Source of the DNA: Pararge aegeria
Taxonomy: Eukaryota; Arthropoda; Insecta; Lepidoptera; Nymphalidae
NCBI RefSeq assembly: GCF_905163445.1
Contig: NC_053183.1
Location: 20,398,001 to 20,462,000, forward strand
DNA length: 64,000 nucleotides
Reading direction: 5' to 3'
Shown: positions 53,326 to 63,165 of the stretch, piece by piece
Position numbering within the stretch: the stretch's first letter is position 1
Layout: each line of letters starts with the position of its first letter
Notes under the pieces: generated by a model
Database searches by the model: none
The model's input: the letters and a program-made list of their open reading frames with translations, nothing else
Told to the model about the DNA's origin: nothing
Position numbers and translations under genes: made by a program

Positions 53326-55320
53326 GATAATGTACTCTCGATCGTTATATGTTCCCTTATAATTTGACGTCGAGAATTTTAACGGCGTATTTTTTAAATG
53401 AACTTCAAAAATATACAATAAACAAAGGATGCTAGATTGAAAGATCCTTTGATTCAATTCCCTTTTGTTTTGAATTGTGGCCGGTTTGCATCGTTCCAGT
53501 TGCTGATTCCAGTAAGTTATTTTCTGCCCTGGACTGGAATCAAGTCGAAAACTTAATTTTATTATTAAAATAGGCTTATAAGTAGAAGACATATTGTTTA
53601 GATCCTTTTTCTGATCACTGGGGCACAGACCTTCTCTCTAATAGATTTGGATCTATGTCCTTCCACGCTGCTATAAGTACTCCAAGTTTAACTGGTAACT
53701 CCAACAGATTTTCATGATTTTATCACCATATCTTAGTTACGATTATAAATCCAGGAACAAAAAGCCTGGAGAAAGAAGTCCCAAAGTGCTGTAATTACGA
53801 TGCCGAGATTTTTTTAGATACACCTAATTCCTACAGGTTTTCCTCCTTCCAGTTGAACTATTAGAGCCCCTTGTTACAACAGCGAGTTTCCCTCTTAATT
53901 TGTTTGTATGCAATTCACACGTAAACGCTTTGTAATTTTGATATGTACTTATGGCTTACTTTATAAGACTCATTTTTGCTAATTACGGGTCATCACTATG
54001 CCCGTGATCTATGCGTCTACGCATCGCCGTTTTAGGCGATTTAGTTGTCTTTGAACTCCGCTCTGAGCAAGACGATATTGCTGCCCTCTCTAATTAAGGA
54101 GGACAACCCCGCGCCGCGACAATCTTAGAAGGTGTTAGTACTGTGAGACTGATTCGCCCTGAAGAAATATCACCCCCGAGAACGAGTAAATAAGGTAAGT
54201 CGTAAGTGGCTGTCAACGTTACTTATCGTGTGTAATTGGTATAGATAAATACTTGGGAATCTTTCTATTGCGTTCGTCATCACTCCGCCATATTAAAATT
54301 TGTCTTCCGCAAACAAACCCCCCTGGAGGAGCTATTTACACGCCCCTCCACCCCTATTGCCGTGAAATATAAAGATAATGTGATATTTTGCCGTGCAACG
54401 CTGTTTTACAAACAAGCAAGTGCTTTCTATATGAAACGGTATATAACAGCATACATATATTTTAAAAGCCTCACATTTAAATGCAACGTTGTGTCCGAAC
54501 GTCAAAACAATCGGTTTAGAACTTGTGTCGATTTGAGGTTTTAACATTATATTTATACCACATAGGATAGATTTTAAGTAATTTGATTCTGTGGTTTCAG
54601 GTGGTTCCAACATATTATTCTAGCGATACTCAAATGCTACTGGAACATTGTAAACCAGCCATTATTCGGTTTCCAGTTTATTTGGCATCTAACAAGACCC
54701 TTTCTCTTCTTTTCTTTTAAGTAATAAAATCGGGTTGTAACGAAAACACTTGTTAATAATTCATCAGTTTTTTTCAGAGTTATATTTCCACGAGTTATTT
54801 CTAAGGCCGTTTCTTTTGATGTTCTAAAAGAATATGTTTCATAATTTTTTCATCTCCTTGTATTCTGTAAAAGAATTGCGAAGTAAATTTAAGATCCATA
54901 CACTTTTGGGTTGGCTAATTTAAACAAGTATTTCATCTTGTATACTAACTAGGCAATGAGTTTTCGCTTTTTGCACCTTTATTATATACACGTTTTCAAT
55001 CAAATTATAAATTATTAAGTCATTCAAGGATATGGAAAGATATGTTGCCAATAGACAATATTTTTTTTTTAACTGTAAAAGACAGCAGAAGCAGAGTGTT
55101 CCAAACCCCAGCCATGCGTATAAGAAAAATAAGATGCAAATTAATAACATGGGTGAAAACCCACGCTTGCCGTGCGATGCCTTGCAGTGCAATGGTGAGG
55201 AGGAAATGAGATCAAATAGTTCCTGAGCACACTTGTAATTAAGCATATACCAACCTTTAAACCTACCCCACTTTATAATAAGCCATTTAATATACCTTAA
55301 ACAAATAACTATACCTGATC
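53326..55320. other. No recognised gene; weak splice-donor context at 54194
   Basis: A GC-richer patch at 54040-54190 is followed by AAG|GTAAGT (donor GT at 54195) on the plus strand, which could end a leader exon. No coding frame crosses it. The remaining sequence shows only AT-rich short frames. Confidence 0.25.
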
Positions 55321-55480
55321 ATCAACATCATTATAACCCATTAGCGGGTCACGACACGGGTCTGCTCTCAGAATAAAAAGGGTCTAGGCCGTAGGCCAAC
55401 ACGCTAGCCAAGTGTTGATTGGTATATTTCACACTCTTTTGAGAACATTATAGAGAAGGCATGCAGGTTTATCTTCAAAT
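55321..55480 (-). repeat. Family E SINE, diverged
   Basis: 'cattataacccattagcggg', 'acgggtctgctctcagaat', 'gccgtaggccaacacgctag', 'ttttgagaacattatagag' and 'catgcaggttt' keep the order of E on the minus strand. Head absent. Confidence 0.68.
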
Positions 55481-55650
55481 TATTACAGCGCAAAGTCCAT
55501 TAAGCTATCACGACCTGAAATCACAGTTAAGTTATTATTTATGCAGTTCAGAAATTTTAATTCCATACCTACATAAAATCTCTTCAACCTTAATGCCTTT
55601 TTATGACTTATACTTTTATAGTAGGATTTTTCCATTATATATATTCGATA

Positions 55651-55964
55651 TCTTAATACATATAAATCTCCTGTCACGATGTTTGTCCGCGATGGACTCC
55701 TAAACTATTTAACCGATTTTAAATTAAATTGGCACACCGTGAGCAGTCTGGTCCAACTTAAGAGATAGGATAGCTTAGATCCTTAATTATAGTCGCAATT
55801 TTATTTTTTTGCAAATTATTTGTTTATAATTAATTGACAGTCACATGTTATATGTTATATGTTATATATATATACTACTACTATATATACTCATTTAAAG
55901 CTTAGGGATACTGAATACTTTAAAAACAAAATCAAACGCAGACGAAGTCGCGGGCAACAGCTAG
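55651..55964 (+). mobile_element. Intact 314-bp Helitron
   Basis: Starts TCTTAATACATATAAATCTC after A (55650) and ends 'cagacgaagtcgcgggcaacagCTAG' before T (55965). The interior has 'cgcgatggactcctaaac', 'tttaaccgatttt' and a 'tatgttatatgttatatg' microrepeat with TA runs. No coding. The 3' terminus is shared with 36290-36727, while the 5' half resembles 29629-29789, suggesting a chimera or shared module. Confidence 0.72.
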
Positions 55965-56796
55965 TATTATATATATATATATATCGACATTGATTACCCT
56001 GTTCGAGGTTGGGTATGCCACTGAATACTCTGCACAAATATGGGTTTTATATAGGCATTTCCTGTCATGACATGTCCCAAGAATTTCAGTATCCAAGTTA
56101 GGGCACATCTCTATGCAATCATCAATACATCTTTATAGATGTTATTCAGATTTCATATTGTTGGACTTATAACGTCGTCGATAGATGGGGTAAATTATTA
56201 TTGAACGTTGCATTTCTATCGCCCGAAGTAAATAATTAATATAATCCAAAATCTTCAGATTGCAGATTGAATGCTGTAATATTTATCTACAGACAGTATA
56301 GGAAAGGGACAGCCAAACTAAATTAAATCTGCTATCTTACAATTTTGGTTTAGATTAGACCTGGGTATATAAAAGAGTTTTATAAAATGTCTAGTCAGAA
56401 ATTGGGTTCTAGGACTCCGTAAGTATATCACTAATTCTCGATTTAGAGAAACGAATATAATTTAAAATGTTCATCCATTCATACAAGTAACCTTTTATTT
56501 TTTTCGCGTGGTGGAAAAGCTTTATGCTTTACGCTTTAAGCTCTTCTGGCTGGCTAATCTGGCTCTTACCCAAACTAAATACCACCACGGAATGTCCCTC
56601 TTGTTGGCATTGTTAGACGCCCAGAAAACTCATAAAAGTAACCTAAAAAATATATGTGCATGACCGGCCCGAAATTTCTCTGGTTTGGTGATTCGACCAT
56701 GGCCAACCTACCGACAAAACGTGCCGCTAGTATAGTGCCGTATAGACACCGATTAGTTTTCCCCACCCAAAAAGGTAAGCCTGCTACACTCTGCAA
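55965..56796. other. No recognised gene
   Basis: A TA microsatellite directly abuts the Helitron (55968-55984). No coding; no partner found. Confidence 0.35.
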
Positions 56797-56975
56797 CATC
56801 TCTTCTTCTTTCTCCTGGGCTTGTCTCTGTACTTGGTCGGCCGGAACCTTCCGTTGTAAGTAGTCCCACTGGTACGGCTTGCCGCTGGGTCACTCCAGCG
56901 AGCCGAGCTCACTCCAGAAGCAGGTCGCCCAGGTCGCCAAGTGCTTTAGGGAGTGATGCTGGGGAACCAAGGTAC
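56797..56975 (-). pseudogene. LINE ORF2 tail and 3' UTR, same family as 3825
   Basis: The minus-strand translation gives YLGSPASLPKALGDLGDLLLE then a shifted end, followed by 'accagtgggactacttac', 'ggaaggttccggccgac' and 'caagcccaggagaaag'. Compared with 3825-4112, a deletion in the 'GLLSFWSKLS' region alters the frame. Confidence 0.72.
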
Positions 56976-57324
56976 ATCTCTTACCACCAGGTGCGATTGC
57001 AGTCCAGCGCCAACTTTGTTACAGGTTGTGGAATCAAGAGTTGCAATAAAAACTACAAGCACATTCACACACAACAGGTACAAACAGCCTGCAACTATAT
57101 ATTAACAACTTGTTGACCATAACCGCAGCCGCTGGTCTTGACAATCGCGCCAGCCGAGCGTGCTTGCCAACTGCGCCTGTTGCTAAGTTAACTATTGTTT
57201 CTTTAGTCGCACTCCTGTTGTGTACTTAGCGGTTCACCTACGACTAAGACCACGCCTTCCGGGCATTTAAATAACTATTGGATTGAAGGAAGTGTTGCTT
57301 CGCGGAAGGCTATGTTCATACATC
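56976..57324. other. Short family F piece, then unassigned
   Basis: 'cttaccaccaggtgcgattg' and 'cagtccagcgccaac' (56980-57014) is F-like on the minus strand. 57110-57260 is GC-richer without a recognisable frame. Confidence 0.35.
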
Positions 57325-57565
57325 ATCATATCAATTCATTATAACCCGGTGGCCCAGTGTGGATTGGTGGACTCCAGACGCCTTTGAGAACATTATTGGG
57401 CTTTCTGGCATGCAGGTTTCCTCACGATTCTTTCACCGTTGAAGCACGTGATATTTCCTTTGCTCAAAATCGACAAAAGTTTGAGGTGTGGGCAATGTGG
57501 AGTTCAAACTCGTCTTCCGAGGGTGAAGTCGAAACCGCAACCATTATGATATCACCACTTCATAT
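57325..57565 (-). mobile_element. Family E SINE
   Basis: 'ataacccggtggcccagtg', 'tggattggtggactccagac', 'gcatgcaggtttcctcac' and 'ttctttcaccgttgaagc', then the tRNA-like head near 57535-57560 ('atgatatcaccactt'). The 3' part between the GAT end and 'gtggcccag' is deleted. Confidence 0.78.
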
Positions 57566-57659
57566 TAATTCAATGAACAAATTTTTAAAATATTTTGTTA
57601 TAATTCATGACAATCAGAAATATCTGTGACGAGGACTTTTTTGATTGCGCTTTGTAAAA

Positions 57660-57983
57660 TCAATATCTCCTGTTTATGGTTTTCATTACTTATAAGGTAT
57701 ATGTAAATATTACCTTAGACATGGAAAAGAACATAGGCTACCGTTTATCCTGATTCCTAAGGTAGTTCCCGAAGGAAAATTGAAAATTGTTTACGATCTA
57801 AGTCGCGGGCAGACCGCTTTGGAATTTGGTATGCATGTAACCTATGCTATGGAAAAGGACATGTACCTACTTTCTATACCGATCTCTCAAATATTTCCCG
57901 TGGTAGGATTAAAAGTGGTTTACGAGCGAAGCATCAGACCCAATTCTTTAGTCCACGCAGACGAATTTGCGTGCAGAAGCTAG
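57660..57983 (+). mobile_element. Helitron, 3' end clear
   Basis: Ends 'cgcagacgaatttgcgtgcagaagCTAG' before T (57984). The interior has two diverged tandem-like halves ('atggaaaagaacatag ... gtttacgatctaag' and 'atggaaaaggacatgt ... gtttacgagcgaag'). The 5' end is uncertain. Confidence 0.5.
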
Positions 57984-57998
57984 TATCAAATATCGATA

Positions 57999-58342
57999 AG
58001 TACAAAGTTCATAAAAAACGTAAGCTTATAGAAAAATCCTATTATAATATTCAGGATTACACGTATGATAAAAAGCTTGGATATTAATTGCTCTAAATTC
58101 ATAGCTGAATGTAAACTCGACTGTGAGATGGTGAAAACAAAAAAAAAATCTGGCTAAGTTTGTTGGGGGCTCTTCTTAGACCAGGGCGCGTTTGGAACCC
58201 TCCTAGCTTTAGTTTTAAGTTAACGAAAGAGTTATCAACATCATCTAACGTAAGTGGTAACATGTTATATGTATGAACGCAACGAACGTAAGTGCCTGTG
58301 ATAAGTTCTACATGAATAAAACATTTTTGTATTTGAATTTAT
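57999..58342 (+). mobile_element. Family C LINE end
   Basis: Starts in the last coding residues ('acgtaagcttatagaaaaatc'). 3' UTR with 'tggctaagtttgttggggg', 'accagggcgcgtttggaacc' and 'catgaataaaacattttt'. The UTR carries a small 'gaacgcaacgaacgtaag' duplication. Confidence 0.83.
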
Positions 58343-58379
58343 GTTATTTAAACATCATTTTTGGGAAAATTCACAGACA

Positions 58380-58500
58380 CCATCATCATATCACACATTA
58401 CGGCCCAGGAAAGGGCACAAGTCTCCTCCCACAGTGAGAATGGCTAAGGCCGTAGTCCACCACGCCCAGTGTGGATTGGTGGACAATTCACGATAATAAC
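58380..58500 (-). repeat. Family E SINE, minus member of a head-to-head pair
   Basis: 'catcatcatatcacacatta', 'ctcccacagtgagaatgg', 'gtagtccaccacgcccagtg', 'tggattggtggac'. Truncated at about 58500. Confidence 0.78.
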
Positions 58501-58517
58501 ATGTAAATAATAAATTG

Positions 58518-58801
58518 AAACGGTAATAGCCTAGTCGGTAGGACTTCGACTTCACTGTCGAGTGTTATGTTAGTGTAGTTCGAATGTTTGTTTTAAGCAA
58601 CAAAAATATCACTTGCTTCAACGGTGAAGGAAAACATCGTGAGGAAACCTGCATGCCTGAGAGTTCTCCATACTGTTCTCCAAGGTGTGTGTAGTCCACC
58701 GATCCGCACTGGGCCAGCGTGGCCCCTCTACATTGTGGGAGGAGACCGTGTGCCCTGTATTGGGCCTAACCGGCCTTACAGGGTTGATATGATGTTGATA
58801 A
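58518..58801 (+). mobile_element. Family E SINE, full length
   Basis: The best E copy. Head 'aacggtaatagcctagtcgg' and 'gtagttcgaatgtttg' (B-box), body 'cacttgcttcaacggtgaag', 'gaggaaacctgcatgcctga', 'tctccaaggtgtgtgtagtc', 'gggaggagaccgtgtgccc' and end 'ggttgatatgatgttgataa'. It faces away from the minus copy 18 bp upstream. Confidence 0.85.
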
Positions 58802-59201
58802 TCTTGTAATTAATAAATGGGGTCTTTGGAGATGGGTAGGATTACTACGGGTTACTAGGTCTTGTATTGTTTACTAGGACATGCTAAAAATGTACGGTAG
58901 TTAAATTAAAAACTTAATAGAATACTTTTAACGTTGAAGTAAAGCTCCCTCTGCTATCGTAACTATTACAATACATTATATTTTCTTCGAGCAAGACTTA
59001 TGTAACAAAGCTCTCAGTTCAAACCCCGTGTCTAGAGATCGGGTGCAGTTTAATTAAATGTTGAAATTCTAGAATTGGCGTCTAGAATTTTCAACCGACC
59101 TCCAAGGGGGGTTATAAAGGGGCCGCGTCAGCAGGTCGGTATGCCCTTCCGACGCTCGAAGGTCTCTTTCCCCGGCACCTACGTACCTAGGTAGGTATTT
59201 G
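58802..59201. other. Unassigned, GC-richer at right
   Basis: 59035-59190 ('gtctagaattttcaaccgac', 'gggttataaaggggccgcg', 'cttccgacgctcgaagg') is unusual in composition. 'tctagaattggcgtctagaattt' is a short direct repeat. 'gttcaaaccccgtg' is B-box-like but has no companion A-box I can place. Confidence 0.35.
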
Positions 59202-59209
59202 GTAACTAC

Positions 59210-59519
59210 GACAGAATTAAGTACGCACATAATCCTCATTCAGTCATTATTGTATGCAGTGCATTATGTCCAAAAACGGTGAAAACACCCCGCGCACGTC
59301 ACACTTTACACCCGCGAAATGTTGTTACCCCACAATCTTTTTTATTATTTTCCCACTTTATGGAAAACGTTTACAACATTAGAGGTTATATAATAACTTT
59401 CAACTGCTAAATGGTATGAAGTGACTAGCCATTTGTTAGAGATACAACTCTTAAGTGGGATGGTTTTGTTACTTCAGTATTAGTCGTGTACACGGTTTCT
59501 GTATGTTCTTAATTCTGTG
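59210..59519. mobile_element. MITE family K, complete, with 8-bp target duplication
   Basis: The ends 'gacagaattaag' and (reverse complement of right end) 'cacagaattaag' are terminal inverted repeats. Flanking GTAACTAC is present exactly on both sides (59202-59209 and 59520-59527). The 310-bp interior matches the 35631-35876 copy in 'gcagtgcattatgtccaaaa' and 'gaagtgactagcc'. No coding. An 8-bp duplication points to hAT-type (or P-type) mobilisation. Confidence 0.85.
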
Positions 59520-59527
59520 GTAACTAC

Positions 59528-60614
59528 CTTCAAATCAAGAGTATGTTTCAATACACTTTATCAACATCATTAACTAATACCCATACGGGTACGGCATCTC
59601 TCTCCCTCTCTCTCCGTTTTGGTTAAATATATATCTCCTTTGACATTCATCTAAAGAGTTATTTTTTAATATGTAACCCAACATTAACCAAAGTGGAGTC
59701 AAGTTTCAGAAGTAACATCAAAACGCCACTTAATAGTCGAAGCCCATTAGCGATACGGTGTTCCAGATCGCACTTTATTTTCTTTCCGAACGAGAGGCGA
59801 TTTCGTTTGAGGGTTTTTTGCACCCCCGGCGTATTCGGGCTTAATTAAAACCCGGTGGCTCCGTTCCCCAAATTGACTCTTTAAAACTTGTAATTCTTTG
59901 TCTGAGACCTGGAATGATTTAGAACGTGAGACCGTTTCATTTATTGTTCTGGCTGTTTTTTTCGCAATCACAACCGTTGAACTGAGGTAAGTTTTAAGAA
60001 TATTTAAATTGGGACATAATTGTTATTTCGTGTAATACACTCATCAATTATACGTAATCACGTTTGACGAACAAGTAATGGTTTGATATGATGATGACTT
60101 CTAACATGTTACCCCGCTGACATTGTACACTGCATCATAGACATGATGCTGTTTACAGATGAGATTGCTGTCAAGAGGTTGCTTCAATAAAATTAGACCG
60201 CGCTTAGATTTACGTGGCATTTAGATTAGCGCTTTAGCGACTAAACCACACCATTTTCAGGAATATGCTCCAACTAAAATTTAACAACGGCGAAGGCGAC
60301 GCGTAAAGTTTAAACTCAACGTCCGAAATGCTTCCAAAACCACTTTATCTCTGCCACAAACCACGACATGCTTAGAAACGTCCTTTTTTCCCCCCTTTTG
60401 TTCTGCAGCGGCGAGAGCACAATGTGACGGATTCTTTTGTACGTATAGTTCAGTCTCACGACGTCATTACGTATAAATTATTACGCCTTGTTACAGACCG
60501 GGGGATACTTTTCCGTTTCCGGTAATAGAATTTTTTTTTGCAACGCGCATCGTTGAATTTATTATAGCTGTGTGAGCAGAATAACTTATTTTTATTCACT
60601 TCACGTTAGCCTTT
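59528..60614. other. No recognised gene; donor-like site at 59987
   Basis: A CT-rich run ('ctctctccctctctctcc') at 59598-59616 and, on the plus strand, GAG|GTAAGTTTT with GT at 59987. A minus frame of 74 residues (59747-59971) rich in Lys and Ser has no family resemblance. Could be an exon neighbourhood but evidence is weak. Confidence 0.25.
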
Positions 60615-60708
60615 TACTGTCAGTGGTAAGTTATGATGCAGTCTAAGATGGTAGCTTGGTAACCTGTTTGAGGTATGGAACCACAATCGGATTTTACGTA
60701 ACTTTGAG
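60615..60708 (+). repeat. Family F fragment
   Basis: 'tcagtggtaagttatgatgc', 'agtctaagatggtagc' and 'ttggtaacctgtttgaggta'; an A SINE follows directly. Confidence 0.6.
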
Positions 60709-60826
60709 GGTAGCCACCCTGCTATCGAAGTCCAAGGCCGTGGATTCCATTGTGTAATGAACATGAATGTTTTTCAGTGTCTGGGTGTTTATATGTACAT
60801 TATAAGTATTTAAGTATTTTTGCCTA
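60709..60826 (+). mobile_element. Family A SINE, truncated both ends
   Basis: 'accctgctatcgaagtccaa', 'ggccgtggattccattgtg' with part of the B-box deleted, then 'aatgtttttcagtgtctggg' and 'gtacattataagtatttaag'. Confidence 0.83.
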
Positions 60827-61059
60827 TACAACCTTTTAAAAAAAAAAGTTACCTTAAAAGACATGACCAATAGAGAAATTAAGATATACATGGCTAAAAG
60901 ATTACGATTATGAGGGTACAGAGAAAATATTTCATATGAATATCTAATTTAAATAAAACAAAGTACAAATTAAAATTGAAACAAAAAAAAGCACACGCCT
61001 CAAAAATTTATATAATTCTCTTATTTTTTTTCATTTATTTATTTATTTTTCCCTTTATA

Positions 61060-61215
61060 TAATTTTCGCCGTAAAATTGTCAAACGTTTGTTAATAAGAC
61101 CATAGATATAGGGAAGACACTGTCTCCTGTAACACAGTTTTAACTACCGCAGGAGACAGGGCTCCACACTCATGAAATGTATACGTTTATTTTGATAAAA
61201 TAAAGATATTATTAT
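61060..61215 (+). mobile_element. LINE-like 3' UTR with ATT tail
   Basis: 'gaagacactgtctcctgtaa', 'ccgcaggagacagggctcc' and 'aataaagatattattattat' give a terminus with a poly-ATT tail. Self-complementary 'tgtctcctg/caggagaca' makes a 9-bp hairpin at 61122-61160. Confidence 0.5.
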
Positions 61216-61232
61216 TATTATTTATATTATTC

Positions 61233-61316
61233 AAAAAAAATATTCATCAGTCATCTTAGTACCCATAACACAAGCTACGCTTACTTTAGGGCTGTGTGAA
61301 TTATTGTAGTATAAAA
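61233..61316 (+). mobile_element. Family A SINE 3' part
   Basis: 'atattcatcagtcatcttag', 'tacccataacacaagctac', 'gcttactttagggct'; head absent. Confidence 0.8.
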
Positions 61317-61371
61317 AAAAAGCTAGCTACAGCCGATGCCTCCAGATACCAGACAAGAACTGAGACAATTT

Positions 61372-61500
61372 GGAATTCATAAATTCAAAATTCATTTATT
61401 TCATACTTGATAATGTTAGCACTTTTGAAACGCCGAGTCTGTCTGTTTGTAGTGCCACCGGTTCGGAAGGCTGGGCATAAATGCCCCAGAAATCTCCGCC
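61372..61500 (-). mobile_element. Family B LINE 3' end
   Basis: Minus strand: 'ccttccgaaccggtggcac', 'ctcggcgtttcaaaagtgc' and 'gaaataaatgaattttg'. The left boundary to the GC-rich 61480-61520 patch is approximate. Confidence 0.75.
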
Positions 61501-61950
61501 GGGGATCGGATCGGGGCCCCCGCTTTTAAGACCACAACGCATAGTACTGTAATAGTAGTGAATCTGACGTGTATGATTATTTAAATTAACTCAGAAAGTT
61601 TTTTTTTTAATTTCTGTTTGTTTTTTGATTCATTAAAATAATCTCATTTACTTGATAGATTTACTTATAGTTTTAGCACAACTTTAATCTGTGATATTAA
61701 GACATGACAATGAGGATGTCAATGTTAGCCGAGCTCGTACAAAAAGCAAAATGGGAAAAGAAATATGCACCACACAGAGTATGCAAAAATAAATTACAAA
61801 CAAGATGCATGCTATTTTGGCATGGCGTACCTACCTACTGTACCATAGATTGCTGAGCGTTTGTATACTCATTGGTTGGTATTACTTTATGCCTTTAATC
61901 GCATACAATATTAGCAAAGATAGAGCGCTTTGTTGGAAGTAAGAATAAAC

Positions 61951-62404
61951 TTACAGTGCAATATACTAGGTTACATAAAATTCATAATTCGTTTAAAGGA
62001 AATTGCATACAATTCTACAATAAACTACCAATTGATATCATGGAGATGTCTCTTAAAAAGTTCAAAGTTTGTATTAAACGTAAGCTTATAGAATAGTCCT
62101 ATTATAGTATAAAGGACTACGTAAACGATAAAAAAGCTTGGGTGTAAATTATTGCTATAACCAGGTTGCTCTTTAAAATGATATTGTGAGATGGTGATAA
62201 CAAATAAAAAAACACCCGGCTAAGTTTGTTGTGGGCTTCTTCTTAGACCAGGACGCGTTTGGAACCCTCGTAGCTTTAGTTTTAAGTTTACGAATGTGGT
62301 TATCGCAATCATCTCACTACCGTGTGGTTCTTATGTACGCATCAAAAGTGCCACCTGTGGGCCTACTTGAATAAAGATATTTTTGACTTTGACTTTGACT
62401 TTGA
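61951..62404 (+). pseudogene. Family C LINE end with premature stop
   Basis: From 61956 the frame reads VQYTRLHKIHNSFKGNCIQFYNKLPIDIMEMSLKKFKVCIKRKLIE and hits tag at 62094-62096, where the 16.6-kb copy reads on into KSYYN. The 3' UTR follows with 'ggctaagtttgttgtgggc' and a distinct end ('gtgccacctgtgggcctac', (GACTTT)n tail), the same branch as 53144-53260. The frame of 46 codons is otherwise well kept, so this copy is comparatively young. Confidence 0.83.
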
Positions 62405-62997
62405 ACTCATATAAGAGATATCGGTGAAGATTGCAGCCTGAAAGGCATTCTAAATTTGAAACGAGAAAGCAAAGCTCTTCGTATCGGTTCTTAGGGCATC
62501 CATATCATAACGATGCAGATCCTTACATAGTTGATTGAAACGTCCTTTTGATTGATACAAAGTCTCGCAGTTCGATGGTAGAAAGGTGTTGATGGAGCCA
62601 AATTGAATAGAATATTGATTGAATTCTAAGCATCCTCTCCGAAATAGGTATATGTTGTGAAACACCAAAATACAGGCAACTTTATACGTTGTTTTATACT
62701 GAAGGAGACATTGATTTTAATTTTTAATACGTAAAACAGAAATAAGGGTTTTAAAAGCTGGTTATGAGTTTATTGGCTTGTCTTGTCTTTGTGTATTTTG
62801 TATGTAGTATATTATAAAGCTTAAACGGTAAGTATAAGTATGGTATTTTATGCAGACAGTGCAAAGAGCACAGCTAGATTACTTTTTTTATTAAAAAATG
62901 TTCATTAGCATTATATATTATTAATGTTTATTAACATTTGCACACTTTGACACACTCGCACACACTTACGCACACTCACACCCACTAACACTCACTC
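62405..62997. other. Unassigned
   Basis: A minus frame of 72 residues (62450-62668) has no recognised motif. 62936-62997 has a short 'cacactcgcacacacttac'-type imperfect tandem. Confidence 0.3.
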
Positions 62998-63165
62998 ATG
63001 CTGTTGTGAATATCGTAACTGATTGTTTTGTATATGTTGTACTTGCACTTATTGCTAAATTGTCACAGTTTCGATTTGTTATCTAGATTTGACCTTATTT
63101 TGTTAATAAGATAAACCCTTAACCAAAATAATTTGTAACGCTGTTGGATTACTAATAAATAAATG
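62998..63165 (+). mobile_element. Family L LINE-like 3' end, uninterrupted
   Basis: The continuous relative of 14403-14830. 'tgctgttgtgaatatcgtaa', 'ttgctaaattgtcacagttt', 'ttgttaataagataaaccc' and 'ctgttggattactaataaat'. It shows the sequence across the site where the 14.5-kb copy received its SINE. Confidence 0.8.

Noticed and set aside
55968..55984. TA-rich palindromes as regulatory sites
   Set aside because: Simple TA microsatellites; inverted symmetry is trivial.
59747..59971. Lys/Ser-rich minus frame as a small protein gene
   Set aside because: No recognisable motif, no supporting acceptor and donor on that strand, and length typical of chance frames.
62450..62668. 72-residue minus frame as a gene
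   Set aside because: No motif or partner; possible TE remnant but unsupported.
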